From NCBI RefSeq assembly GCF_900156105.1, contig NZ_FTMS01000004.1, positions 1-64,000 on the forward strand: a DNA stretch of 64,000 nt, in the 5' to 3' direction. The translations under genes and the position numbers were made by a program. Positions 51,804 through 60,939 of this stretch are shown here, piece after piece. The notes under the pieces are model-generated. The model was not told the DNA's origin. It made no database searches and saw nothing but the letters and a program-made list of their open reading frames with translations. Source of the stretch: Alkalispirochaeta americana. GTDB taxonomy: Bacteria; Spirochaetota; Spirochaetia; DSM-27196; Alkalispirochaetaceae. The number at the start of each line of letters is the position of its first letter. Positions within the stretch are counted from its first letter, which is position 1.

Positions 51804-53525
51804 CTACTCCCAGGGCCATTGCACTGCGGCCGTCAATTCTGCGGCGTGGGCCGCTGCCACTGCTGCCTCAGACGCCCCGAGGAGCTTCTCTGTGAGTGCC
51901 TGCAGCTGGTGCGAACTCACCTGTGCAATTGTGGCCTTGATCTCTGGAATAGCGTCGATCCCGGAACTCAGCTGATCGACACCCAGCGCAAGCAAAGCTA
52001 TGGCGGAGTCGGGACGGCTTGCCATATCACCACAGACGCTCACCGATACCCCCGCAGCGTGACTCTGCACAACGACCTGGTTGATGGCTGCGAGAACAGC
52101 CGGATGAAACTCCTGATACAGCCTGGCAACGCCGGCATTACCCCGATCCACTGCCAGAATGTACTGTGTTAAATCATTGGTACCGATGCTTACAAAATCC
52201 ACCAGCGGCAGGAGATGGTGCAGCGCCAGCACCGATGCCGGAGTCTCCACCATGATTCCAATCTGAAGATCACCCTGCACCTGCTCACGCACTGTGCGAA
52301 CCTCCCCGGGGGAGATCACCATGGGAATCATCAGTTTAACCGGATGTCCTTCGTCCGCACAGTCTGCTATTGCCGCGACCTGCGCGTGCAACTGCTCCGG
52401 TCGCTCCATCAAAAACCGGATACCCCGTTCGCCCAGGTAAGGATTATCCTCTGCTTTTTGCCCGGCGTAGGGCAAGGGCTTGTCTGCTCCGCAGTCCAGG
52501 AGGCGGATTGTCACCCCATGCGGAGACAGGGCCTCACAGATTCCGCCATACTCGACACGCTGGTCATCGCGGCTTGGGTAGCCGGTGCATCGCATGAAGA
52601 AGAACTCACTCCGTACCAACCCGGATCCTTCCGCACCAATCTCGCGAGCCGCCTCGGCCTCTGCAATACTGCCAACGTTGGCGGACAGCATTACCGCACG
52701 GCCGTCTGCGGTTGCGGCCGGGTGCTCTTTGCTCCAGAGCCGTCTGTGCTCAACAAAACGCCGTGATGCGGCAGCCCGAGATCTGAAATCATGGAGGATC
52801 TGCCTATCCCTGTGCTCGTCGAGGGCGGTCCAGACCTCACCCCGGTCCCCATCTACTGCGACGAGCTCATGGCCCTTTATCCGGCTCAGCAATCCTGAAA
52901 CACCGGTAACGCACGGGATGGCCAGGGAGCGTGCGAGAATCGCTGCGTGTGATGTCCGCCCTCCCTTAACCGTGACCAGCGCCGCGACCTTGCCCAGATC
53001 AAGCCGCGCCGTTGCCGAGGGGCTGAGCTCATCAGCGATAATCACGCTTTCCTCGACCAGGTCAGTCGAGCCTGCAATTTCACCGAAATGAATTGCTTCG
53101 GCCAGCCGCCGGCCGATGTCACGAATATCCGAGGCCCGCTGACGGAAATATTCGGATTCAAGTTCCTCAAACTCCCTGGCTGTTGCCTCACAGAAGGCGT
53201 GAACCGCGGCCTCGGCAGGCCGGATTCGCGCGGACAGAAGTTCCTCAACACCTTCCTCAAGGTCCTCACTCCCAAGGATCTCAAGGTGTCCTTCAAAGAT
53301 AGCTGCCTCGTCGTCTCCGGCAGTGGCGCGCACATTTTCGGTTAGTTCCCTGTAGTAGGCCAGCGCCGCTTCCCGTCCCTGGAGAAAGCGCTGTCGCTCT
53401 TCTTCACGCATCCGGGTCTGGCAGGCGCCGGAGCCCGGGTCTGGCTCTGGCGGGACTTCCCGTTCAACCAGCACCACCGCGCGCCCGACACCCACACCGG
53501 CCGAGGCGGGGATACCTTTCATCAT
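51804..53525 (-). CDS. ptsI: PTS enzyme I (phosphoenolpyruvate-protein phosphotransferase)
   Basis: 573 aa, full length. The phospho-His is in GGRTSHAAILARS (H193), and the PEP-binding TIM barrel holds GLVRSEFFFM and the active-site Cys in VSVCGDMASRPD. It starts phosphate flow from PEP to HPr. It overlaps the HPr gene by 4 bp and lies within a sugar-specific PTS operon. An operon-borne EI suggests a dedicated relay or that this is the only EI in the cell. Confidence 0.95.
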   Translation of the reverse strand: MMKGIPASAGVGVGRAVVLVEREVPPEPDPGSGACQTRMREEERQRFLQGREAALAYYRELTENVRATAGDDEAAIFEGHLEILGSEDLEEGVEELLSARIRPAEAAVHAFCEATAREFEELESEYFRQRASDIRDIGRRLAEAIHFGEIAGSTDLVEESVIIADELSPSATARLDLGKVAALVTVKGGRTSHAAILARSLAIPCVTGVSGLLSRIKGHELVAVDGDRGEVWTALDEHRDRQILHDFRSRAAASRRFVEHRRLWSKEHPAATADGRAVMLSANVGSIAEAEAAREIGAEGSGLVRSEFFFMRCTGYPSRDDQRVEYGGICEALSPHGVTIRLLDCGADKPLPYAGQKAEDNPYLGERGIRFLMERPEQLHAQVAAIADCADEGHPVKLMIPMVISPGEVRTVREQVQGDLQIGIMVETPASVLALHHLLPLVDFVSIGTNDLTQYILAVDRGNAGVARLYQEFHPAVLAAINQVVVQSHAAGVSVSVCGDMASRPDSAIALLALGVDQLSSGIDAIPEIKATIAQVSSHQLQALTEKLLGASEAAVAAAHAAELTAAVQWPWE

Positions 53526-53812
53526 GATGTCTCACCCATGGTTCCCTCACCGCCCTGGCCTGTGCCGAGCAGAAGAGCCCGAACCGCCTCCATTGCCTGC
53601 TGTTCATCCTCACCATTGACCGCGAGGGTTACGGTATCTCCCTGCACAACGCCCAGCTTCATGATCTTGAGCAGGCTCGTGCCGGTAGCAGTTTTCTCAC
53701 CTTTGGTAATGGTGATGAGGGAGTCAAATCCTTTTGCCAATTTCACAAACTGATTGGCTGGTCTGGTATGAAGCCCTTCCTCAGTGACCACTTGTACGGT
53801 TTCTTCGATCAC
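53522..53812 (-). CDS. ptsH: HPr phosphocarrier protein
   Basis: 96 aa from GTG 53812, after AGGGAGAG. The active-site His is in GLHTRPAN (H15 position), and TSLLKIMKLGV carries the Ser equivalent to Ser46, so regulation by an HPr kinase is possible. A short Gly/Glu tail extends beyond usual HPr length. It passes phosphate from EI to the EIIA encoded upstream. Confidence 0.93.
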   Translation of the reverse strand: MIEETVQVVTEEGLHTRPANQFVKLAKGFDSLITITKGEKTATGTSLLKIMKLGVVQGDTVTLAVNGEDEQQAMEAVRALLLGTGQGGEGTMGETS

Positions 53813-53923
53813 GATTCTCTCTCCCTTGGAGTCGGCCCCGGGCCGATGATCCCGCTCGCCCTCCCGGGCAATCAGCGCTCTCGCCGTCGGTATGGCCCCA
53901 AAGCCGACGATCCTGCGATTTAC

Positions 53924-55213
53924 CTATCTACATTTTTCCTCGATTGCCGGCGCGTTTGCCAGCAGCCATCGCTCGGCTTCACCGCTCCAGAGGCCGTCGG
54001 CGCTCGAGACGAGTTGCGCCAGGGGCTCGTACCAGCGATCCCCGGCAGCGATCTGATCAAGTTCATCGAGTGCAACCAGCGGCAGATACACCCCCGGATA
54101 GACCAGCTTCTTTCCTCCGGGAAGGGTATCAAGGTTCAATGTCGCACCGGGCACCGCGTTGAGGCCACCAACATGAGTGACCAGTGCCTGGGGCCGGGTG
54201 AGTCCCTTTTCCAGCAGTTCCAGAGCTTCCTTCTCATCATCCACGGTTCCACCGGTTGTTCCAATGATGTGATGCTCCAGGTAGTGTACCCCGTAATAGT
54301 TCAACTTCGCACAAAAGGCCGTGTCGGTGGGGCCTGCAAAAAAGCTGAGACAGCCGTTGAAGCCCAGGAGACGATCAGCCTGCTCGAGCAACTCCACAAC
54401 CGGCACCATCACCAGGATGTCGTCATAGCCATCCCCGCCCGAAATTCTCCGCAACTCCCGTTCGGCCGCCTCCGGCGTGCCATCATCAACGGTAGAGGGA
54501 TTCACAAAGAAGAGGCTGATACCCCGATCCGCCGCAACCGGCTGGAATATCCGCCTGGCACGGCTCAGCCTGTCCTGGTCAAGGTCCGTCACCACCAGTT
54601 TGGCCGGACGCTGGGGGCCGCTTAATGCGTAATCAATTGCCGCCAGGCCCATGGGGCCACCGCCCCCGAGAATTGCCATGGAACCGCCGGTGCGTATGCC
54701 CATGTAATGGTTATGGCTGCTGCGGTCCGTTCGGAACAGCCCTCGTGCCGCACCAATGACACAGGAGTACGGTTCTGCCAGGGCTGCCCGGAAGTGATCG
54801 GACACGGTGTGCGGTAACAGGCAATCAACTTCCATGAGCTCTCGGGGAAGTATCATGTACGTGGCATCACCACCACAGAACTCGTAGGAGTATCCGGGAG
54901 AATCCATGCTTCCCCGATAGTTCAGGGCGGGCTGGATGGTGAAACGCTGTCCGGCTTCATACTTGTTCTTCCACGCCGCTCCAACCTCAACCAGTTCACC
55001 GGCGAGTTCATGCCCCAAAAGAACAGGATGCTCCGAGAGGTTTTCCGGCACGCGCTTGTGATCCGAAGCAAGCGTTGCGGCCTTAAGCGTGCTCATGCAG
55101 AGACTGTCGGCGTATACCCGGACCAGGATTTCGTCCTCCCTGATCGGGGGCAGTTCAAAGGCCTCAACCCGTATATCCTTCTTCCCGTAGAGACGGGCTC
55201 CAAAGCTTCTCAT
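53924..55213 (-). CDS. L-sorbose-1-phosphate reductase-like zinc dehydrogenase
   Basis: 429 aa from ATG 55213, one base after the EIIA stop, with GGGGGA upstream. Medium-chain dehydrogenase: zinc-site region LCMSTLKAATLASDHKRVP, HPVLLGHELAGELVEVG, GGDATYMILP, Rossmann motif ILGGGGPMGLAAIDYALSG, and FFAGPTD with GTTGGTVDDEKEALEL near the end. This layout is that of SorE, which reduces L-sorbose-1-phosphate to D-glucitol-6-phosphate. The PTS context (a sugar entering as its phosphate) agrees. The next enzyme, glucitol-6-phosphate dehydrogenase, is not in the window, so the real substrate may differ. Confidence 0.78.
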   Translation of the reverse strand: MRSFGARLYGKKDIRVEAFELPPIREDEILVRVYADSLCMSTLKAATLASDHKRVPENLSEHPVLLGHELAGELVEVGAAWKNKYEAGQRFTIQPALNYRGSMDSPGYSYEFCGGDATYMILPRELMEVDCLLPHTVSDHFRAALAEPYSCVIGAARGLFRTDRSSHNHYMGIRTGGSMAILGGGGPMGLAAIDYALSGPQRPAKLVVTDLDQDRLSRARRIFQPVAADRGISLFFVNPSTVDDGTPEAAERELRRISGGDGYDDILVMVPVVELLEQADRLLGFNGCLSFFAGPTDTAFCAKLNYYGVHYLEHHIIGTTGGTVDDEKEALELLEKGLTRPQALVTHVGGLNAVPGATLNLDTLPGGKKLVYPGVYLPLVALDELDQIAAGDRWYEPLAQLVSSADGLWSGEAERWLLANAPAIEEKCR

Positions 55214-55214
55214 A

Positions 55215-55697
55215 TCACAGTTCCCCCGCTTCAAAGGCTCGTTCGAAATCGCGCAAAACAGAGATGGCCGCCTCAACCGTAGGAGCCCCACGCAGTCTTG
55301 CTACATAACTTTCACTGTCACAAAGCTCGGCCACCTGGGGCACTACCTCTTCGTTGTGGTCTTCCCTGCTGATTGCTCCCGCAAAAATAAGAAGATCTAC
55401 CGGATCGTTCTCGGGGTCTCCAAAGCTCACGGGCTGAGCCAGAGTGACCACGGCGTATCCGGTCTTACGGACACCCTCTTCCGGCTTGGCATGCGGCATG
55501 GCGATGCCGGGAGCCAGGACGTAGTAGGGTCCTATCTTCTTGTGATTATCAACCATCGCATCAATGTATGACTGCTCAACGAGACCGGCGCTCTTCATCA
55601 TCTCACCGCCAAGCCGCACGGCAGCCTCCCAATCGGAGGTTGCCTGCCTGACGGCGATGGTCCTGGTTGCTATGACGCGTTCAACAAATCCTGCCAT
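55215..55697 (-). CDS. PTS EIIA component (fructose/mannitol type)
   Basis: 160 aa. EIIA-2 family with the phospho-His in GIAMPHAKPEEGV and the following LAQPVSFGDPENDPVDLLIFAGA. It accepts phosphate from HPr and passes it to the EIIB domain of the adjacent EIICB. Gap to EIICB is 6 bp. Confidence 0.92.
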   Translation of the reverse strand: MAGFVERVIATRTIAVRQATSDWEAAVRLGGEMMKSAGLVEQSYIDAMVDNHKKIGPYYVLAPGIAMPHAKPEEGVRKTGYAVVTLAQPVSFGDPENDPVDLLIFAGAISREDHNEEVVPQVAELCDSESYVARLRGAPTVEAAISVLRDFERAFEAGEL

Positions 55698-55703
55698 TCC
55701 CGC

Positions 55704-57086
55704 CTACTCCCCGGATTTTCCTGAAAGTTCTTTTACGATATCGTCGTACTCCGGAGCGTTCACAAAATTGGTGATGCTGAAGTGACGTGCGTGGGGTGCG
55801 CTTGCACGGGCACGTTCGGTCAGGTTCACGTGGGAGATCACGAGCTGAGCGTCCTGCGGAATGTCATCGACCGAGACATGCTCAACAACCGGTGTGAGAC
55901 CTGCGGCCTTGAGCTTCTTCTTCAAACGGTTGGCACCCATGGCACTGGAACCCATTCCGGCGTCACAGGCAAAGACGATCTTCTCTACCTTGCCCAGGCC
56001 CTTGATCTGCTTCATCTGATCTTGAGCCCTCGCGAGATCGGCCTCACCGTCTACCTGACGACGGGTGAAGCTGCGCACAAAGGGCATTGCCACCGCAAAG
56101 CTCACGGCGGTTGAAACGATCACACCTGCAAGAATCGCGATGTGTCCGCCACGAGGAGCAACTGCCATCAGGGCGATGATGCTGCCGGGTGAGGGGGTTG
56201 CAACCGCACCTGCTCCCAGCATCCAGAAGGTCGCCACACCGGAGGCGCCACCGGCAATAACGGCCAGAATGAGGGTGGGGTTCATCAGAACATAGGGGAA
56301 ATAGATCTCATGAATACCGCCAAAGAAGTGGATGATGACCGATCCGGGAGTTGAGTTTTTGACGGCCCCCTTGGAGAATACGAAGTATGCCAGAAGGATA
56401 CCCAGGCCCGGCCCCGGATTGGTTTCAAGGAGGAAGTAGATCGATTGTCCCAGGTCCTGCACCTGAGCTGCACCAAGAGGTCCAAGGATACCGTGGTTGA
56501 TTGCGTTGTTCAGGAACAGGATCTTTCCCGGCTCAATGAACAGCGATGCGGCCGGAAGCAGTCCGAGATTCACGATGGCCTCAACGCCGATCTGCAACAC
56601 CGAGGTCAGAGTGTTAACTGCCGGGTTAATAACCAGCAGCGCCACCACCGCAAGCAGGCTCCCCAGAATGCCAGCCGAGAAATTGTTCACCAGCATCTCA
56701 AAACCAACCGGCACGTGGGGTTCAACTGTCTCGTCAAACTTTTTCATGACCCAGCCGCCGAGCGGGCCCATCATCATAGCACCAAGGAACATGGGGATGT
56801 CGGCACCGACAATCACGCCCATGGTTGCTATGGCGCCAACTACACCACCGCGAATGTTCCAGACAATCCGGCCACCGGTGAAACCAATTAACAGCGGCAA
56901 GAGGTACAGGATCATGGGCCCAACGAGTTCCGACAGTCTTTCGTTGGGAATCCACCCGGTGGGGATAAACATAGCCGTGATGAGTCCCCACGCGATAAAT
57001 GCGCCGATGTTCGGCATGACCATTCCACTGAGAAAACGTCCGAAACGCTGAATTCGCGCCTGTGCGCCCATTGTCGCTGGTTCCAT
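55704..57086 (-). CDS. PTS EIICB transporter (mannitol type)
   Basis: 460 aa from ATG 57086, behind GGAGG. The EIIC membrane part (~1-340) follows MtlA (GRFLSGMVMPNIGAFIAWGLITAMFIP, NNAINHGILGPLG, GGIHEIYFPYVLMNP with the conserved GIHE motif). The EIIB domain carries the phospho-Cys in VFACDAGMGSSAMGA (~377). It imports and phosphorylates a hexitol or ketohexose. The operon partners suggest L-sorbose or a related ketose; mannitol remains possible. Confidence 0.92.
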   Translation of the reverse strand: MEPATMGAQARIQRFGRFLSGMVMPNIGAFIAWGLITAMFIPTGWIPNERLSELVGPMILYLLPLLIGFTGGRIVWNIRGGVVGAIATMGVIVGADIPMFLGAMMMGPLGGWVMKKFDETVEPHVPVGFEMLVNNFSAGILGSLLAVVALLVINPAVNTLTSVLQIGVEAIVNLGLLPAASLFIEPGKILFLNNAINHGILGPLGAAQVQDLGQSIYFLLETNPGPGLGILLAYFVFSKGAVKNSTPGSVIIHFFGGIHEIYFPYVLMNPTLILAVIAGGASGVATFWMLGAGAVATPSPGSIIALMAVAPRGGHIAILAGVIVSTAVSFAVAMPFVRSFTRRQVDGEADLARAQDQMKQIKGLGKVEKIVFACDAGMGSSAMGANRLKKKLKAAGLTPVVEHVSVDDIPQDAQLVISHVNLTERARASAPHARHFSITNFVNAPEYDDIVKELSGKSGE

Positions 57087-57256
57087 TGCATAGCCCTCCA
57101 GTAATCTTTTGTAGTTCCATGCTCACCCGGAATCGCCCGACCCGCAATAAATAGCACCACGAACTTGGCAGTAGCAGAGAGAAGGTGATTTGGCAGGAGA
57201 CCTCTGAAGCGGAGAAATCTGTGCAGAAAGGGGGGCGGAAACAGGGACAGAGCGGC

Positions 57257-58228
57257 CTAAAGCCGCTCTACCCGTAATCCTCTGCGATAACGCTGTACAT
57301 CATCCGGGCTCTGAATGCCCGTTCCAGGGTGACTCAATGCGGCCGCCGAGAATGCAGCACCGAGGCTGGCCAGGCTCTCAAGTTCAGGAGCGACGGGGGC
57401 TGCCACTCCCTCTGCCCCTGACGCAACAGAGGAGGCGATGAAACCGGCCAGAATGCCGGCCACCATTGCATCACCAGCTCCAACGGTGCTGCGGACATCA
57501 ACCTTTGCAGGGTAAACCCGCACCGCACCATCAGCATCCTGTAGCAACGCTCCTTCCTCCCCCATCGAGATCGCAACCAGCGACACACCCTTCTCTATGA
57601 GCCCCCGTGCCTCGGCACGTATATCCGCTATTCCATCAATCGGTCGTCCGGCGTACTCGGCCAGCTCATGGACATTCGGCTTGACAAAGCTTGGTCCGGC
57701 ATCAACTGCATGGCGAAGGGCCGCCCCGCTGGTGTCGAGTGCCGTACGACAGCCCTGGTCGCGCGCAATTCGCACGATATCGGCGTAGATCGTTTCCGGC
57801 ACTCCCGGTGGAATGCTTCCGGTGACTACAATCCATTCACAACTCCGAACAATTTCACGTACGACTCCATGAAACTCATCGAGTTCCCTGAGTTCGGGGG
57901 TGAGGCCGGGGTAGTTTATGTCTGTTGTTGTTCCGGCGACGGAGTCCACAATCTTGATTCCCCTCCGGGTGCTTCCAGGAATCCGAAGGAAGTGATCCTC
58001 GATCCCCTTGGTACTCATGAGAGTGCGAAAGATCGCATCGTTCTCGGTCCCCAAGAAACCGGTGGCGCAAACGGACACTCCATAATCGGCCAGTGCCGCT
58101 GCAACGTTCACACCCTTGCCCCCGGCATGGCTCAGGCAGGTGTTAACCCGATTAACCGCATCCGGCCTGAAGCCGGGAATCTCTACCGTTTCATCGATCG
58201 CTGGGTTGATGGTGACGGTTGCTATCAT
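57257..58228 (-). CDS. fruK: 1-phosphofructokinase family (PfkB) kinase
   Basis: 323 aa from ATG 58228, six bases after GGAGG. N-terminal TVTINPAIDETVEI, the GGKGVNVAAALADYG motif, and the C-terminal anion hole/base motif VGAGDAMVAGILAGF are those of FruK/LacC kinases. It is first gene of the PTS operon, 170 bp upstream of EIICB. It would phosphorylate a ketose-1-phosphate (or tagatose-6-phosphate) to a bisphosphate. That fits a fructose-1-P route beside the SorE-like reductase. Confidence 0.88.
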   Translation of the reverse strand: MIATVTINPAIDETVEIPGFRPDAVNRVNTCLSHAGGKGVNVAAALADYGVSVCATGFLGTENDAIFRTLMSTKGIEDHFLRIPGSTRRGIKIVDSVAGTTTDINYPGLTPELRELDEFHGVVREIVRSCEWIVVTGSIPPGVPETIYADIVRIARDQGCRTALDTSGAALRHAVDAGPSFVKPNVHELAEYAGRPIDGIADIRAEARGLIEKGVSLVAISMGEEGALLQDADGAVRVYPAKVDVRSTVGAGDAMVAGILAGFIASSVASGAEGVAAPVAPELESLASLGAAFSAAALSHPGTGIQSPDDVQRYRRGLRVERL

Positions 58229-58365
58229 GACGTACCTCCTGGGGTGGGACTCACTCGCTAATCTCCGATACCGGCCACTCGACAATAGGCGACCATGCTA
58301 GAACCAGACCTGATGCGCTGTCAAGCACCCTCCGACGACAAAAACCGGTTCTTCCGGGTATCGAG

Positions 58366-58386
58366 AAACCAGGACTGACCTGGTTT
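58366..58386. promoter_or_regulatory. Inverted repeat upstream of the PTS operon
   Basis: AAACCAGG-ACTGA-CCTGGTTT, perfect 8-bp arms, 138 bp upstream of the fruK start, with an extra half-site (GAGAACCAGG) just to the right. It is a candidate operator for the MtlR-like regulator. The gene-free region 58229-58532 also contains TTGACA at 58501, a possible -35 for the OmpA-like gene. Confidence 0.55.
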
Positions 58387-58532
58387 TCCCGAGAACCAGG
58401 GGATATTCTTCTAGCACGGTTTGTCGAGAAAGATGAGGAGTATTCAATCCAATCGGCCAGGGCGTCCCCTTCGCCTGACCTGGCCGTATCCCAAAAAAGC
58501 TTGACATATCGAGTTCCGGGGGGAAGACTGAT

Positions 58533-59447
58533 ATGGAAGGGAAGATAAAAATGGTTCGATCTACGTTACTCCTGGTCTTTGCACTGGGAGTGTGCCTTGC
58601 CGCCTTTGGCGAGGCCCCCGAATGGACGCGGAGAACACCCTTCTCCGACGATGCCTACTACGGAAAAGGCCGGGGATCCTCCCGGGAAGAGGCCCTGGAA
58701 TCGGCCCGGCAGGAGATTCTCCGCCAGTTGCGTGGCCAGGTCAGAACGGGAGCCACCGTAATCGGCGCAACAGATCCCCGTCTGCTCGAGACTCTGACCC
58801 TGATGTCCTCCTTCTTTGAGGAAAACACCCTCCGGGGAGCCGTGGAAACAGAGATCCTCTCCCTGGGCGAGACCACCTGGGTCCTTCTGGAGTACCCCAA
58901 ACCCTACGGTCTTCATTTGATCCACGCTGCAGCAGTACGCTACGCCCGGGAAAGCCAATACAACCCGGAGGATCTTCTTCGGACCATTCAGAGCCGGGAC
59001 GTGGTTGAAGCCCTTCGGTTCCAGTGGCGGCTGAGCGAGCTCAACCTGGAAAATTACGACGGCGACAACATTCAGGTGGTCCAAACCCCCGAAATGATGC
59101 ATATCACGATCTTCCAGTTTCTGCCCGAGACGGCTCAGCTCTCGCGAGCACACCAGGTAGCGCTCCGGTCCCTGAGCACTACACTCTTTCAGGAGCTCCA
59201 GACCTTGTCCTACCGGGCCGTGGATGTTCTGGGTCACGCCAACCCCACGGGAGCACCCGGGGAAGAGGCAGAGCTGCAGGAGCTCTCCCTGCGGCGGGCG
59301 CGCATCATGGCCGACAACCTGCGTGCGTCGGGTCTTGAAATTACCACTCTTGCAGGAGCCGGAGGGGATCAGCCCCTGGCCGACGGATCAACCCCCGAGG
59401 GGGGAGGGAGAAATCGCCGTGTTGAAATATCGATCCACTTTGAATAA
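58533..59447 (+). CDS. Exported LPP20-like/OmpA-like domain protein
   Basis: 304 aa. Signal peptide (LLLVFALGVCLAAFG). Residues ~30-130 have the DDAYYGKGRGSSREEALESARQEI pattern of LPP20-like envelope proteins. The C-terminal ~110 residues are OmpA-like: LSRAHQVALRSLSTTLFQEL, VDVLGHANPTG, LSLRRARIMADNLRASGL and GGGRNRRVEISI, which bind peptidoglycan. It overlaps the next gene by 29 bp. A start at ATG 58551 after GGAAGGGAAG is also possible. An envelope-anchoring role is inferred. Confidence 0.78.
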   Translation: MEGKIKMVRSTLLLVFALGVCLAAFGEAPEWTRRTPFSDDAYYGKGRGSSREEALESARQEILRQLRGQVRTGATVIGATDPRLLETLTLMSSFFEENTLRGAVETEILSLGETTWVLLEYPKPYGLHLIHAAAVRYARESQYNPEDLLRTIQSRDVVEALRFQWRLSELNLENYDGDNIQVVQTPEMMHITIFQFLPETAQLSRAHQVALRSLSTTLFQELQTLSYRAVDVLGHANPTGAPGEEAELQELSLRRARIMADNLRASGLEITTLAGAGGDQPLADGSTPEGGGRNRRVEISIHFE

Positions 59448-60840
59448 GCACTTCTCACCCGGGGTTGCACTCCGGGCGTGGCCCGGGCCACGATCTTTCG
59501 TGACCGCCCTTCTGGCCGGAGCAGTTCTCCTTCTGGGGGCTTGCGCCACCGCTCCGGAAGCCCCGGAAGAGCCCCCTTCAGAAGCACAACTGGCCCGGGT
59601 TGCCCATGAGAGCTATCCCTCCTGGGTCGATACTCCGCCCCGGGACGATTCACCGGCCGAAAAATCGTATTTCTTCGGCCTGGGATCCGGCTCCACCCGG
59701 GCGGCAGCCGAGGAGCGGGCCAGCCGGGATATCGGTCTGCAGGTGAGCAGAGCAATCCGGGCACATCTCAGCCTTCAGACCCGGGATCCTCACAGATTTT
59801 TTCTGGACATCGCCGAACACTTTCAGAGTCCCCACCTCTATACCACTGAAATCCGGGAACACCACCAGGACAGCGCCGGCAACCACTGGGTTCTGGCTGC
59901 CGCCCGGACCGACGGCCTTCTCGATGTTGCCGAGGCAGTTCTCCGGAGCTATCGCCGTCCCTTCGGGTTGTCCCATCAGGGCATAAACAGAGCCGTAAGC
60001 GGCCTGGAGGAGACGCTGATTCACCGTGACCAGTGGGTTCTTGCGGCGGAGCAACCCTGGATCAGCCCGCTGGGTTTTTCCTTCAGGGAGGTTCCCGCCG
60101 GTACCTTTCTCCGGGACGAAACACCTTCCGGGGAGATCCATATCGAGCGATCCTTTCTCATTGGCACTGTTCCCGTAACACAGGATCAATTTTCCCTGAT
60201 CATGGGGGTAAACCCCAGCCATTTCGCCGATGCACCGGAAGCCGGAGAGCACCCCGTGGATCAGGTGAGCTGGTACGATGCGATCGCCTTTGCCAACAAG
60301 CTCAGCCTTGCCGAAGGCCGCAGTCCCCTCTACCACGTAGAGGGAGTAGACTTCGAGACCCTGACCTACCAGGATATTCCTGTCGACCCCCACGAGGCTT
60401 GGGATAATCCCACCGTGGACTGGTCCGGCGACGGCTACCGCCTGCCGACAGAAATGGAGTGGATGTGGGCTGCCCTGGGGGCCGATGCCCTGAATCCCCG
60501 GGAAGTGAATAGCCAGGGGTATCGCCAGCGCTTCGCCGGTGAGGCGGGAGCGCCGGAAGACGCCGGGGGAATGGCCGATTACGCCTGGTTCAGCAGTACC
60601 AGCGGAAGAACAACCCGTCCCGCAGGAACCAAACTGCCCAACCAGCTGGGCCTCTACGATATGAGCGGGAACGTCTGGGAATGGAGCTACGATTTCTGGG
60701 AACCTCTCCCCTCGGCCTTCCGAACGCTCCGAGGCGGCGGGTGGATGAGTCTCTCCACAAACCTGGCCGTAACAAACCGGAGCGAGGGGGTTCCCCACTA
60801 CCGCTATTACGGCTATGGCTTTCGCTTGGTGAAACCCTAG
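59419..60840 (+). CDS. Lipoprotein with LPP20-like N-terminus and FGE-sulfatase-fold C-terminus
   Basis: 473 aa from GTG 59419. Lipobox LGAC (LLAGAVLLLGACATAP). The N-terminal domain (KSYFFGLGSGSTRAAAEERASRDI) is related to that of the preceding gene. The C-terminal ~230 residues are formylglycine-generating-enzyme-like: VPAGTFLRDE, SFLIGTVPVTQDQFSLIMGVNPSHF, HPVDQVSWYDAIAFANKLS, YRLPTEMEWMWAA, GLYDMSGNVWEW, LRGGGW, YYGYGFRLVKP. The catalytic Cys normally found after the RGGSW motif is absent, so it is likely a binding or scaffold domain and not an oxidase. Confidence 0.82.
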   Translation: MLKYRSTLNKHFSPGVALRAWPGPRSFVTALLAGAVLLLGACATAPEAPEEPPSEAQLARVAHESYPSWVDTPPRDDSPAEKSYFFGLGSGSTRAAAEERASRDIGLQVSRAIRAHLSLQTRDPHRFFLDIAEHFQSPHLYTTEIREHHQDSAGNHWVLAAARTDGLLDVAEAVLRSYRRPFGLSHQGINRAVSGLEETLIHRDQWVLAAEQPWISPLGFSFREVPAGTFLRDETPSGEIHIERSFLIGTVPVTQDQFSLIMGVNPSHFADAPEAGEHPVDQVSWYDAIAFANKLSLAEGRSPLYHVEGVDFETLTYQDIPVDPHEAWDNPTVDWSGDGYRLPTEMEWMWAALGADALNPREVNSQGYRQRFAGEAGAPEDAGGMADYAWFSSTSGRTTRPAGTKLPNQLGLYDMSGNVWEWSYDFWEPLPSAFRTLRGGGWMSLSTNLAVTNRSEGVPHYRYYGYGFRLVKP

Positions 60841-60939
60841 GGGCTTCATTCCCTGAATGGTTCTGTTGGCGGGCGGTGGTGAAACAAAAGCCGATTGTGT
60901 TATTCTGGGGGGCACACACTGTACCAGGAGATACGCACC

